DNA from: Bacteroidales bacterium
GTDB lineage: Bacteria; Bacteroidota; Bacteroidia; Bacteroidales; Bacteroidaceae
NCBI GenBank assembly: GCA_030528715.1
Contig: JAUMYJ010000013.1
Location: forward strand, 1-37,309
Direction of reading: 5' to 3'
Length of the DNA: 37,309 nucleotides
Under the pieces are notes generated by a model. That model was not told the origin of the DNA, did no database searches, and saw only the letters and a list, made by a program, of their open reading frames with translations. Position numbers and translations under genes: made by a program. Of this stretch, positions 7,843 through 15,577 are shown piece by piece (positions within the stretch are counted from its first letter, which is position 1; each line of letters begins with the position of its first letter).

Positions 7843-8202
7843 TTAGGGCGCAATGGTAAAGGGTAGTGTATCCGTAGCCTCGCTTGTGCCTACACCATTG
7901 ACAGCATAGGCTATAACACGATAGTTACCTACCGCTAGCGAATCTATCACAGCTGTAAATTGCCATGTCGTATCGCTCGAGACAACACGCTTGACTAAGG
8001 TATCATTGAGCACCACAAAGCCGCACGCCACTACCCGACTATTAGGACTACTCAAAACTCGCCCTACGAGCAAGCATGAGTCACCTGCTGGACTAGCTTG
8101 TATCGTGCGCACTTGAGGTACATAGGGCACTTCGCCTGAGCGGTCTTCACCCGAGCAAGCTAACAGCAATCCAAAAGCCAAGAGCGTTAAAAGCAAGCGC
8201 AT
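7843..8202 (-). CDS. Small hypothetical lipoprotein
   Basis: A 119-residue lipoprotein if started at the ATG at 8202 (MRLLLTLLAFGLLLACSG, lipobox Cys16). A longer frame to 8223 would add seven residues before the signal peptide. The mature part has the pattern of one immunoglobulin or fibronectin-like beta-sandwich (DSCLLVGRVLS... GNYRVIAYAVNGVGTSEATDTLPFTI). No enzyme motif is present. It precedes the transglutaminase-like gene by 15 bp and probably shares its transcript. Confidence 0.7.
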   Translation of the reverse strand: MRLLLTLLAFGLLLACSGEDRSGEVPYVPQVRTIQASPAGDSCLLVGRVLSSPNSRVVACGFVVLNDTLVKRVVSSDTTWQFTAVIDSLAVGNYRVIAYAVNGVGTSEATDTLPFTIAP

Positions 8203-8232
8203 AGTGTTACGATAAAGGCTCAATAAGTGACA

Positions 8233-8847
8233 TTACAAATAGCGCACAACCTCATTAGCCTCGCGACGTTTCTTTGGCGTAAGGTGTGGTTGGTTTTGGT
8301 CATCTGCCGCACGCTTACCGAGTGCTACGGCCACGAGTGTTGTATAGCGACCATCTGCCAAAATGGCATCGTAGGCAGCCGTATCAATACCCTCCATAGG
8401 TGTGCTATCAATACCTAGCTGTGCCGCTGCCGTAAGCAACACACCAAGCGCAATATACACCTGACGCTCGCGCCAAGCTGACGCGTAGGCTTCGCCACGA
8501 GCAGCAATGTTGTTGTGGTAATAAGCCTGAGCGTAAGGAGGCAAATCGGCTACACGCGTTGCCTCAAAGTCAGCTTGATCGCGATAGGTGCGTAGCACTA
8601 CGAGGTGGCTACATGCCTTGATTTTCTCGGCATTCATAAATGACACCTCGGCCAGCTGCGCCAAGGTGTCGCTAGCACTGACAATGGTAAAATGCCAAGG
8701 CTGAGCGTTGATAGACGATGGTGCCAAACGCAACACTTCGGCCAACTCAGCAATTTGAGCTTCGGTAAGTTTTGTAGCACCATCGTAGGCTTTGGTCGTG
8801 TAGCGTGTGGCCATGACCTCACGCATATTGATAGAAGGCTTTGTCAT
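8233..8847 (-). CDS. Nitroreductase family protein (NfsB-like)
   Basis: A 204-residue FMN-dependent oxidoreductase of the nitroreductase superfamily. MREVMATRYTTKAYD near the N-terminus, VLRLAPSSINAQPWHFTIV (residues about 38-56) and the late GIDSTPMEGID segment are the usual FMN-binding and dimer regions of NfsB-like enzymes. Such enzymes reduce nitro compounds, quinones or flavins with NAD(P)H in the cytosol; the natural substrate is not evident. The frame extends to 8895, but the ATG at 8847 gives the family-like N-terminus MTKPSINMREV. The genes at 8919-9601 lie upstream on the same strand without an obvious terminator. Confidence 0.88.
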   Translation of the reverse strand: MTKPSINMREVMATRYTTKAYDGATKLTEAQIAELAEVLRLAPSSINAQPWHFTIVSASDTLAQLAEVSFMNAEKIKACSHLVVLRTYRDQADFEATRVADLPPYAQAYYHNNIAARGEAYASAWRERQVYIALGVLLTAAAQLGIDSTPMEGIDTAAYDAILADGRYTTLVAVALGKRAADDQNQPHLTPKKRREANEVVRYL

Positions 8848-8918
8848 ATCTAGTTCGAGTTTTGTTAAAAGTGGCAAAAAGTATAAGCCACGCATGCATC
8901 GGCAGGTGGCTGTTGAAG

Positions 8919-9326
8919 TTAGGGCTTACTAAGGCCTTGTGCTACGCGTTTACGCCAAGCTAGCAACAGCAGTCCTACTGGTGTGGCGGCAGCAATGCCC
9001 ACACAATCGGCAGCAAAATCACCCCAATCGCCCATACGGCCAAATTGTGTCAAATAGGCCTGCAATAATTCACTCGTACCGGCAAAAAATACTAAGCAGG
9101 GTGTAAGCAATAATAAAGGTCGCAACCAATAGCCACGCGGATGGCGCAGGCTATATTCACTCCACAACGCTAAGGCCAAGAGGCCAAAGAGGCCTGCATG
9201 CACCAGCTTATCGTTGAATTGTGGAGCCGCAGTTAGTTCACCCGTAGGCCATAATAGCAGAGCAAGTATGGCTATTGCAAGTAGCGAGCTGATGGAATAG
9301 TGCAAAAGGCGTTGTAAAAGTGGCAT
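8919..9326 (-). CDS. VanZ-like family membrane protein
   Basis: A 135-residue protein with four hydrophobic segments. FNDKLVHAGLFGLLALALWSEY matches the VanZ-like pattern of a charged DK..H entry to the second helix. The later FAGTSELLQAYLTQFGRMGDWGDFAADCVGI carries the conserved SE..Q...R..D..D...D..G residues. VanZ gives low-level teicoplanin resistance in enterococci, but most relatives have no known function. The start at 9326 (ATG) is preferred over TTG at 9335. It begins 11 bp after the DUF4834 gene, probably in one transcript. Confidence 0.82.
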   Translation of the reverse strand: MPLLQRLLHYSISSLLAIAILALLLWPTGELTAAPQFNDKLVHAGLFGLLALALWSEYSLRHPRGYWLRPLLLLTPCLVFFAGTSELLQAYLTQFGRMGDWGDFAADCVGIAAATPVGLLLLAWRKRVAQGLSKP

Positions 9327-9337
9327 GGCAAGCAACG

Positions 9338-9601
9338 TTATTTGATTTCTTCAAAATCAACATACGTCCCCTCGTTACGCCCTATGGTGCTACGTTGTGG
9401 TGCAGTAGGCTTAGCATATTGTGGGCGGTTGTATGTGCGCTGTGTGCGCTGCTGTCCACGTGCTTGTGCCTGCTGCCTGCGCTGTGCCCCACCTTGCCCC
9501 AACAAGACCCGAAGCACCTGGCGCACTACACCAAACGCTAGTATGAAGAAAACAAGAAAGAGCATAAGGGCTATACCCAAAAGCGTGAGCAAAAAAGACA
9601 T
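9338..9601 (-). CDS. DUF4834 family protein
   Basis: An 87-residue protein with an N-terminal membrane helix (residues 3-25), a Gln/Arg-rich linker (about 36-60) and the acidic end GTYVDFEEIK. The order helix, basic linker, YVDFEEI is that of DUF4834 proteins found only in Bacteroidota, usually beside a VanZ-like gene as here. Function is unknown. The hydrophobic segment predicts a single-pass inner-membrane protein with a cytoplasmic tail. Confidence 0.8.
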   Translation of the reverse strand: MSFLLTLLGIALMLFLVFFILAFGVVRQVLRVLLGQGGAQRRQQAQARGQQRTQRTYNRPQYAKPTAPQRSTIGRNEGTYVDFEEIK

Positions 9602-9701
9602 GGTATATGAGCTATTTATTCGTATCAGAAAAGGCTAGAGCTAATAAAGCCATAGCTTTTGCAAGTTAGCACAAAAGCACGAAATAGCCAAATTTTACGT
9701 G

Positions 9702-10460
9702 TTAATTAGCGTTAGTATGCGACCCTACACTCCAAGCGATGGCCGAGAATAAGACGTAGGCTAGCACAGCTACGCTAATACCTGCCATACCCCAACCAGC
9801 AGCCCCAAAGCTAGCTACCAGCACTAGCACAACAGCGGCCAACGCATAGCGCAGCTCGTTGCCTTTCCAACCCCAATGTTTGAATTTGAAAGCCATCATG
9901 GGTAGCTCGCTAATTAAAAGCCAACACATCACGCCGATTAAGAGCACATAGGTAGCAGCAGTGGCTAAGGGAGATACGCCTACCGAAAAACCACTCGTGA
10001 GCAAGGCACCCCAAAATAGGGCATTAGCTGGTGTTGGCAAGCCAATAAAGTTCATCGCTTGTCGCTCATCTACATTATACTTAGCCAAGCGCAATGCCGA
10101 AAACACCACTACGCCAAAGCCCACATAAGGCAAAGCAATAGCCAACCAAAGCTGACCATCGCCCAGCTCACCACCACGTACAGCGGCAGCCATCAAATAG
10201 CGCAGCGCAGTATAGAGCATCACACTCGGTGCTAGGCCAAAGGTAATAACATCGGCTAGCGAGTCAAGCTCTCTACCCATCGGAGAGAACACCCCCAAGA
10301 GGCGCGCCATCATACCATCAAAAAAATCGAACCCTGCACCTACCAACATAAAGAGGGCTGCCCAAAGCAAATTGCCTTGAAATGCACAAAGCACGGCCAT
10401 ACAACCGCAGAGGATATTGCCACACGTAATGGCATTGGGAATGTGTCGTTTGAGGCTCAT
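9702..10460 (-). CDS. pssA: CDP-diacylglycerol-serine O-phosphatidyltransferase
   Basis: A 252-residue integral membrane enzyme that makes phosphatidylserine from CDP-diacylglycerol and serine. The CDP-alcohol phosphotransferase motif is complete: D45, D48-G49, A52-R53, G62, D66 and D70, fitting D(x)2DG(x)2AR(x)8G(x)3D(x)3D. Several membrane segments follow. Its product is the substrate of Psd, encoded 114 bp upstream on the same strand. The two genes therefore form the phosphatidylethanolamine module. Confidence 0.93.
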   Translation of the reverse strand: MSLKRHIPNAITCGNILCGCMAVLCAFQGNLLWAALFMLVGAGFDFFDGMMARLLGVFSPMGRELDSLADVITFGLAPSVMLYTALRYLMAAAVRGGELGDGQLWLAIALPYVGFGVVVFSALRLAKYNVDERQAMNFIGLPTPANALFWGALLTSGFSVGVSPLATAATYVLLIGVMCWLLISELPMMAFKFKHWGWKGNELRYALAAVVLVLVASFGAAGWGMAGISVAVLAYVLFSAIAWSVGSHTNAN

Positions 10461-10574
10461 CAGTGTTATCGCGTTAATAAATTTAGTAAACTAGGTCAAA
10501 GAGGAGAAGTAGCAAAACAGCTACGATGGGCTACTCTGCTACTTGTGTTTGCTGCTTAATTTTAAGAGGGAGCT

Positions 10575-11276
10575 TTATTTCAGCATAGCCAAAATAGTCT
10601 CATTGCCCACAGTGCGATCGCCAATAGCCACCTTTACATCTGCATCAAGCGGCAGGTAGACATCAACACGTGAGCCAAATTTGATAAAGCCCAAATGCTC
10701 GTCGATGTAGCAGTTATCGCCCTCTTGGGCGTAGGTCACGATGCGACGTGCCAATGCACCAGCCACTTGACGCACAAGCACCTCAGCACCCTCAGGCGTT
10801 TCAATAACTACGGTAGAGCGTTCGTTCTCGGTACTAGCCTTGGGCAGCCATGCCTTATAAAAGGCACCATCATGGTGACGCACGAGCTTCACAACACCCT
10901 CTACTGGAAACCAATTGGCATGTACATTAGTGACACTCATAAAGATACTCACCATCTTGCGGCGAGCACCGCCAAAATACTCTGGCTCCTCTACCTCTTC
11001 TACCACGACCACACGGCCATCGGCAGGGGCAATAACCGTTTTGCGTGTATCACCTTCAAAAAGACGAATGGGGCAGCGAAAAAAGTTGATTACATAACAC
11101 AGCACAATGGTACAGAGCGCAAAAAGTGCCCAAGCCACAGGGCTCTGCAAACCAAAGAAATGATAAAGCGCATAGCCCACAGCAATATAGGCTGCAATAC
11201 TCATGAAGAGCGTACCATTACCTTCGTGGTGGATTCGAATTTGCTTTATCTTTTTGAGTTTTTTGAGTTGGCTCAT
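10575..11276 (-). CDS. psd: Phosphatidylserine decarboxylase proenzyme
   Basis: A 233-residue short-type (PSD-A) phosphatidylserine decarboxylase that converts phosphatidylserine to phosphatidylethanolamine at the inner membrane. The self-cleavage site is in [14 protein letters not shown], where Ser202 becomes the pyruvoyl group of the small subunit. Other family features are [13 protein letters not shown] (about residues 83-95), the [15 protein letters not shown] block (113-127) and two N-terminal membrane segments. The frame runs on to 11339, but the ATG at 11276 ([12 protein letters not shown]) fits the family and follows a promoter by about 85 nt. pssA lies just downstream. Confidence 0.93.
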   Translation of the reverse strand: MSQLKKLKKIKQIRIHHEGNGTLFMSIAAYIAVGYALYHFFGLQSPVAWALFALCTIVLCYVINFFRCPIRLFEGDTRKTVIAPADGRVVVVEEVEEPEYFGGARRKMVSIFMSVTNVHANWFPVEGVVKLVRHHDGAFYKAWLPKASTENERSTVVIETPEGAEVLVRQVAGALARRIVTYAQEGDNCYIDEHLGFIKFGSRVDVYLPLDADVKVAIGDRTVGNETILAMLK

Positions 11277-11366
11277 GATGGTAGTTGTATGGAGTAGAGG
11301 CGCTGGGCAAACAGCACATAGCACATGGCCACGCATCACCGAGGTGTTACGCTGGCGTTACATTTG

Positions 11367-11374
11367 CAAAGATA
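11367..11374 (-). promoter_or_regulatory. -7 box of psd-pssA
   Basis: Minus-strand TATCTTTG, with a weak TGTG 20 bp upstream. It implies a leader of about 85 nt before the psd ATG. The stretch between here and the terminator at 11521 contains no recognisable gene. Confidence 0.6.
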
Positions 11375-11520
11375 TAACATTTTACGCACATGGCCACACA
11401 TAAGAGGTGTTTTTTAGCGACTTAACCACAAAATCCACACAAATACTAGCACGAGATAGCACACACTATGCCTTGCGCCCCTAGCCCATGGCTTTACAGG
11501 CGACATAAGACACATGGGCC

Positions 11521-11567
11521 AAAAACCAAAACATAGCCACACCACTCATGTATAAGAGGTGCGGCTA
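11521..11567 (-). terminator. Terminator downstream of the small peptide gene
   Basis: Minus-strand TAGCCGCACC (11567-11558) pairs with GGTGTGGCTA (11543-11534) with one mismatch. TGTTTTGGTTTTTGG follows. It ends the transcript of the small gene at 11606-11797. Confidence 0.65.
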
Positions 11568-11605
11568 TAGTGGCGCGTATGAGGTTTATTTCATCAAAAT
11601 TATAA

Positions 11606-11797
11606 TTAGTCCACTTCCCAAAGAGCAGGTTTACTCCAAGTGTGGCCAGTAGGCTCGGTCAGCGCGCCACCAAACTGACGGGCATCGTTTTCATCGTCTA
11701 CCACACCGCTCAGAGCCAATATAGGGTTGCCCGTAGACATCAAGGCAGACGAAACGATAGCGACGACTGCAGGGCGCATGTAAAATCTCTTTTTCAT
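11606..11797 (-). CDS. Small peptide with N-terminal MKKxxYxxPxV motif, possibly secreted
   Basis: A 63-residue protein of unknown function. It begins MKKRFYMRPAVVAIVSSALM, followed by STGNPILALSG and an acidic stretch (DDENDARQFGG), and ends TWSKPALWEVD. The arrangement is like the many uncharacterised small proteins of oral Bacteroidales that start MKKxYxxPxV and end in a Trp-rich acidic tail. Whether residues 8-29 are a cleaved signal is unclear. It sits 21 bp after the remnant of a surface protein on the same strand and has its own terminator. Moderately confident that it is a real gene because of the start, pattern and terminator. Confidence 0.6.
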   Translation of the reverse strand: MKKRFYMRPAVVAIVSSALMSTGNPILALSGVVDDENDARQFGGALTEPTGHTWSKPALWEVD

Positions 11798-11818
11798 GAT
11801 TTCCTGGTATTAAAATAG

Positions 11819-12154
11819 TTATGGCACAAGCACTTTTTTACCACCTATGACGTACGTACCACGCGATAGTACATCGCGGCGTGTGCCAAGGTAGCGGCCG
11901 TCAAGGTCGTAAATGGGGCTTTGCAAGAGGTTAGCCCTATCAAGCCTACATGCATCATGCCCGTTACCCCATCGTCTAGTGCCACAGCAAGCGTTGCAGG
12001 TGCATCGGCACTTGTACGCTTTGAAAGCACGCATGCGATTGACCTTGTGAGACACTTCGCTTGTATAGCGTTTCCACTTGCCCCCCATAAAGCCATACAA
12101 GCCCTCGGCAGCAATCAGCCCCACGAGATGCCTACAAGTAGCCTCAGAACCCAC
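11819..12154 (-). pseudogene. Frameshifted C-terminal remnant of a surface protein
   Basis: Two minus-strand frames together spell the end of a typical Bacteroidales secreted protein. The frame ending at 11819 gives GGKWKRYTSEVSHKVNRMRAF and, at its end, SPIYDLDGRYLGTRRDVLSR followed by GTYVIGGKKVLVP. Between them that frame turns Cys/Arg-rich and meaningless, while the frame of 11845-12114 reads TSADAPATLAVALDDGVTGM, which fits the missing middle. At least two compensating frameshifts are therefore needed. The 5' part of the gene is absent; an inverted repeat lies where it should continue. The YDLxGR...GKKV tail is the same type as on the calycin-like protein at 32312-32947. Confidence 0.7.
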
Positions 12155-12187
12155 GCGACAAATAGCCGTCTGGAGAGGTCAGACAAA

Positions 12188-12248
12188 TGTTCGCAGTCCT
12201 CTGCCATTTGTCCGAAGACTGCGGACAAGCGACAGAGGACTGCGGACA
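12188..12248. repeat. Nested inverted repeat (stem within a stem)
   Basis: An outer stem of 16 bp joins 12188-12203 and 12233-12248 with one G-T pair (core CGCAGTCCTCTG). Inside it, TTGTCCG (12208-12214) and CGGACAA (12222-12228) form a 7-bp stem. ACTGCGGACAA also occurs twice in direct orientation. It lies immediately beyond the broken 5' end of the pseudogene. Confidence 0.7.
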
Positions 12249-12287
12249 ACACCTCTGAGCAACAAACAACGCATACATGCCAGCCAC

Positions 12288-12321
12288 ACCCTCACGCCAC
12301 CACACGTGGAGGCATGAGGGT
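12288..12321. terminator. Hairpin without clear T-tract
   Basis: ACCCTCACGCC (12288-12298) pairs with GGCATGAGGGT (12311-12321) with one mismatch. No strong T-run follows on either strand. It may be a transcription end or part of the same decayed element as the nested repeat. From 12322 to 12517 nothing further is recognised. Confidence 0.35.
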
Positions 12322-12517
12322 AGAGCCGTTTGTACTCAAAGCTAGACGCTAGGAGGAATATCGCCGTAGGCGTAGCCCATACACGGCATGATAGCTAGCC
12401 CCAACAGCACGCCCTTGACAAACTGCGTGGAGGGTATAAAAGCAGGTGTTAAAAAAGAGGCTGCACTGACCATTTTTGACAAATTGCCCCATGTGGGGTG
12501 TTAAAGCAGAGCAAAGC

Positions 12518-12549
12518 CTTGGATTTTGGCCAAGTGAGACGTAACTTTG
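12518..12549 (+). promoter_or_regulatory. Promoter upstream of the 12784 gene
   Basis: CTTG (12518-12521), exactly 20 bp, TAACTTTG (12542-12549) on the plus strand. The next credible start codon is at 12784, so the transcript would have a leader of about 230 nt. Confidence 0.6.
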
Positions 12550-12555
12550 CAGTGC

Positions 12556-12783
12556 CTTAAAACAACACAACGTAGCTACCGTATCACGAGGCTTTGACAA
12601 CATCAGCTTTTGTCGTGACGACACGAGCTTAAACTTAGCAACCGCTTTGGGGCGCAGTGATGCGCTTAGGTTGCTAAAACAGATGCATATACTAACACAT
12701 TGATAGCGCACGTATAGCCACATGCTTCACAGCAAGCCTTACACCACGGCTATACCCCGATATCACAAAACGACTATGAAACG
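12556..12783 (+). promoter_or_regulatory. Long structured 5' leader
   Basis: The leader contains several possible stems. One is a 9-bp perfect stem TTAGCAACC/GGTTGCTAA (12635-12643 with 12669-12677) enclosing GCGCA/TGCGC (12652-12656 with 12661-12665). Another is TCGTG/CACGA (12613-12617 with 12622-12626). A third, wide stem is TATAGCC/GGCTATA close to the start codon. No known riboswitch is recognised and no small ORF in it is convincing. Confidence 0.4.
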
Positions 12784-13446
12784 ATGAACTTATTTCCTTT
12801 ACTTGACTTTGTAAAACAGCAAGTGCCTAAGGCGCAGATAACACGTGCTAGCCTGTTTAGTAGCGGTGTAGTGAGCATCGGCTACCGCATAGACGAGCAC
12901 AGAGCGACCGCAGCACATGCCCTGCACGTGTGGCCCGACGGTCGCTATGCCTTTCGTCCTAGCGCGCAGCAAGCTGTGCAGCATGGGCATGAAATAGCCG
13001 AGATAGGCCACTACCTCACGAGCAATGCGCCCGAGCTATGGCTACTACAACACGTAGGACAACTGCATGGACTAGTGCTAGCCGACAACGTGCGAGCAGC
13101 CATACGCGAGCTAGAAGCCGTGTGCAGGCCATGGCAAAAGCCCGAGCCACGCCACATACGCTGGCCGCTAGCCTATGCCCTAGCCGTGGTGCAACGTGCT
13201 AGTGGCGTGCGCTATGGTGCGAAATGCCTACATCTGCTAGACGATGGTAGCCTTGTAGCCAACCTCGCAGGCAAAACACAAGTGTTGCTGAGCAGCAGTG
13301 GCGTAGTGATGGCACGTACCTCGGGCAACCGACGTGCCGTGTGGAGAGCGTCAGTACTAGACAGCATCGGGCAGCAACTCAACCACTTGTGGCAACAAGC
13401 CACACAACACACCCGCAAGCACTGGATTAACACCCTACACCCATAA
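12784..13446 (+). CDS. Hypothetical protein
   Basis: A 220-residue protein without recognisable family. It lacks a signal peptide and membrane segments, so it is probably cytoplasmic. The sequence is rich in His, Gln, Ala and Arg. The first half has alternating hydrophobic segments (SIGYRIDEH..., HVWPDGRYAF) and the second half contains LVANLAGKTQVLLSSSGVVMA. It is encoded 5 bp before the DUF4248-like gene, and both lie behind the structured leader, so they form a two-gene unit. Such pairs are commonly accessory genes of unknown role in Bacteroidales. Length, a promoter upstream and tight coupling argue for a real gene. Confidence 0.65.
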   Translation: MNLFPLLDFVKQQVPKAQITRASLFSSGVVSIGYRIDEHRATAAHALHVWPDGRYAFRPSAQQAVQHGHEIAEIGHYLTSNAPELWLLQHVGQLHGLVLADNVRAAIRELEAVCRPWQKPEPRHIRWPLAYALAVVQRASGVRYGAKCLHLLDDGSLVANLAGKTQVLLSSSGVVMARTSGNRRAVWRASVLDSIGQQLNHLWQQATQHTRKHWINTLHP

Positions 13447-13451
13447 ACCCT

Positions 13452-13757
13452 ATGCCCTCAAAACGCTACTTATATCGCGAGGTGGCACAAGCCTACTGCG
13501 GCTGTGGCACGATAGGCACAAGCGTCCGCATGTTTACCCTATGGCTGCGACGAGATAGCATATTGCTACGACGACTTGCACGCGCTGGCTACCGCCCTCG
13601 CCAACGCTTACTCACGGCCAAGCAAATGTGGCTCATCAAACAACGATGGGGCACGCCCGAAGACGCACCCCAAGGTGATTTTTGCTGGCAAAAGACAGCA
13701 AACGCACGTCATCGTGCCTTGGCAGCCTTGGCTGCTATGGCTTCGCCAACAGCATAA
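13452..13757 (+). CDS. DUF4248-like protein
   Basis: A 101-residue basic protein. LYREVAQAYCGCGTIGTSVRMFTLWLRRDSILLRRLARAGYRPRQ-RLLTAKQMWLIKQRWGTPED follows the pattern of DUF4248 proteins: an N-terminal ELA.YFP.-like segment, a central R.L..WI.....L...L...GY helix pair, and a final LT..QV..I...LG.P motif. DUF4248 is a Bacteroidales family of unknown function with an HTH-like look. The last 49 bp overlap the 3' end of the convergent flavoprotein gene. Because that overlap covers the real C-terminus of the flavoprotein, the final residues here (about ALAALAAMASPTA) may be partly dictated by the opposite strand. Confidence 0.6.
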   Translation: MPSKRYLYREVAQAYCGCGTIGTSVRMFTLWLRRDSILLRRLARAGYRPRQRLLTAKQMWLIKQRWGTPEDAPQGDFCWQKTANARHRALAALAAMASPTA

Positions 13758-14947
13758 CCCATAGTCCATGCCGCCTGCAAGTTAAAGCCGCCCGTAATGG
13801 CATCGACATCGGTCACTTCACCTGCAAAATAAAGGCCTGGCACGTGCTTACTTTCGAGTGTGGCAGCATGCATATCGTGTAGCGACACGCCTCCGCAGGT
13901 CACAAACTCCTCCTTCCACACGCCCCGCCCCGCCACAGCGTAAGTGTCGCAGCACAATAATTGCACGAGGCGGTTGATGCCCTTACGCCCAAGCTCACCC
14001 CAACGCTTCTCGGGCACAAGGTCTGCCTTGGCCACAAGATGCAACCACAAGCGTGTAGGCAGGCCATAGGGACGAATAGACGACAGCTGGCACGCGGTAT
14101 GAGCCGTGGCCAGCTGTATTAGCTCGGCCTGCACGGCTTCGGTATTGGCCTCATGCACCCAGTTAATGGCTAGCGTAAAGCGGTAAGCGCTATCGGCCAA
14201 ATGGCGAGCAGCTAGTGCAGATAGTTTGAGCGTGGCAGGCCCGCTCGTACCCCAATGGGTCACGAGGAGTGGTCCGACAGCGCGAAACTTAGTGCCAGGA
14301 ATATAAGCGATAGCCGACTCTACCACCGTGCCCATCAAAGCCCGCAGTGCAGCATCGGGTATGTCAAACGTAAAGAGCGAAGGCACAGGCGGCTCAATGG
14401 AATGCCCCAAAGCAGCCAAATAGTCAAAACTCGACACACGAGGTGCTCCCCCCGTAGCGATAACCACGGCATCAAACGCAGCCTCAACACCTTGGCGAAA
14501 AGTCAAGTGTAGACGCCCATCGGGCTGTGGCACAAGCGTAGTCAACGTATGGCCAGTGCGTAGCACCACACCCAAACGTTGCGCCTCACGCTGCAAACTG
14601 CCTATGACACTGCCCGACTGCTGTGATAGCGGAAAGACACACTGATCCTCTTGCACTACAAGCGGCACACCATGCGCCTCAAACCACGCATAAGCATCGC
14701 GATGGTCGAAGTGTTTAAACAAGCGCTTCATCAGCGTGGCACCACGTGGATAAACTTGATGCAAATCGGTAACGTGGGCAAACGTATTGGTCAAATTACA
14801 GCGACCACCACCTGTCACGGCCACTTTGGCCAGTGGCACTCTACCTTTCTCGAAGAGCGTCACATCGGCCTTGGGTGCAGAGGTTTTGAGGCGAATAGCT
14901 GTGAAATAGCCAGCCGCACCTGCCCCTATGATAGCTACTTTTATCAT
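13709..14947 (-). CDS. HI0933/YhiN-type FAD-dependent oxidoreductase
   Basis: A 412-residue flavoprotein of the HI0933-like family. The N-terminal dinucleotide-binding motif is GAGAAGYFTAIRL (from Gly8), followed by the family signature VAVTGGGRCNLTN (about residues 42-54), VVIATGGAP near the middle, and the C-terminal FAD-binding block GLYFAGEVTDVDAITGGFNLQAAWTMGYAVGE. Length and motifs are complete. The family binds FAD; the physiological substrate is unknown. It is followed on its transcript by the exonuclease gene upstream in the coordinate sense, with no shared pathway. Its last 49 bp are antisense to the DUF4248-like gene. Confidence 0.9.
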   Translation of the reverse strand: MIKVAIIGAGAAGYFTAIRLKTSAPKADVTLFEKGRVPLAKVAVTGGGRCNLTNTFAHVTDLHQVYPRGATLMKRLFKHFDHRDAYAWFEAHGVPLVVQEDQCVFPLSQQSGSVIGSLQREAQRLGVVLRTGHTLTTLVPQPDGRLHLTFRQGVEAAFDAVVIATGGAPRVSSFDYLAALGHSIEPPVPSLFTFDIPDAALRALMGTVVESAIAYIPGTKFRAVGPLLVTHWGTSGPATLKLSALAARHLADSAYRFTLAINWVHEANTEAVQAELIQLATAHTACQLSSIRPYGLPTRLWLHLVAKADLVPEKRWGELGRKGINRLVQLLCCDTYAVAGRGVWKEEFVTCGGVSLHDMHAATLESKHVPGLYFAGEVTDVDAITGGFNLQAAWTMGYAVGEAIAAKAAKAR

Positions 14948-14975
14948 ATTCTATTAAAATAGGGGAGGTAAAGGC

Positions 14976-15545
14976 TTAGTAGCGGCCACACACCTTGTCG
15001 TAGAGCGCACGCGTGAGGTAAATATCGTAGGTAGCATCGTGAAGTTTCTCGGCTTCGACCTCGATACCCAAATGCTGTGCTACGGTAGAGAGCTTAAAGT
15101 TGGGCATCGTAGCACGTTTCTCGGCCAAGGCAGCTGTGGCCAGTACCATCACATCAAGCGAATTAGCCCAAAAGTAGCTACCAAAGTATTGGTCACCATT
15201 TTGCATAAAAAAGCCTCGTAAGAAGTCGTTGTCGAAAGCAGCATTATTATAGCCTACGAGAAAGAACTTATCTGTCTTGTCATAGCGGTCAATGTAGCGC
15301 AGAATAAGAGCTACGAGCTGCGCATAAACCTCCTCCATGGGGGGATAGGCCAAAATTTGCGCCTCGGTAACACCAGCTACGGACAACGCTTCGGGCTCAA
15401 TGGTAGCCCTAGGGTTGGGGCGTACAAGATAGTTAAATACCTCGCGCTCTACACCATCAATCACGACACTACCACTTATTTGGTGTATACCATTGCGATA
15501 AGGGCGTATGCCTGTGGTTTCGAGGTCGAAGAAAAAAAGCTTCAT
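14976..15545 (-). CDS. DEDDh 3'-5' exonuclease (DnaQ-like)
   Basis: A 189-residue exonuclease-fold protein. Asp7 and Glu9 in FFFDLETTG form the first DEDD motif, Asp105 or Asp107 in NNAAFDNDFLR the second, and His169 and Asp174 in LHDATYDIYLT the third (HxxxxD). All four metal-binding acids and the histidine of the DEDDh class are present. It probably removes nucleotides from the 3' end of DNA or RNA. It is a free-standing protein of the size of a polymerase III epsilon catalytic domain, but lacks the C-terminal polymerase-binding tail, so a repair or RNA role is as likely as proofreading. Confidence 0.88.
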   Translation of the reverse strand: MKLFFFDLETTGIRPYRNGIHQISGSVVIDGVEREVFNYLVRPNPRATIEPEALSVAGVTEAQILAYPPMEEVYAQLVALILRYIDRYDKTDKFFLVGYNNAAFDNDFLRGFFMQNGDQYFGSYFWANSLDVMVLATAALAEKRATMPNFKLSTVAQHLGIEVEAEKLHDATYDIYLTRALYDKVCGRY

Positions 15546-15577
15546 AAATGATACCTACGAGAATAAGATAAAACGAG

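Noticed and set aside
10507-10544. Inverted repeat AAGTAGCA/TGCTACTT between psd and pssA
   Set aside because: Only 8 bp with a 22-nt loop and no T-run; the genes are functionally linked and probably co-transcribed.
12349-12723. A 124-codon open frame on the minus strand upstream of the 12784 gene
   Set aside because: The sequence is Cys- and Ser-rich with no domain, and it runs antisense through the promoter and structured leader. Its composition resembles random translation.
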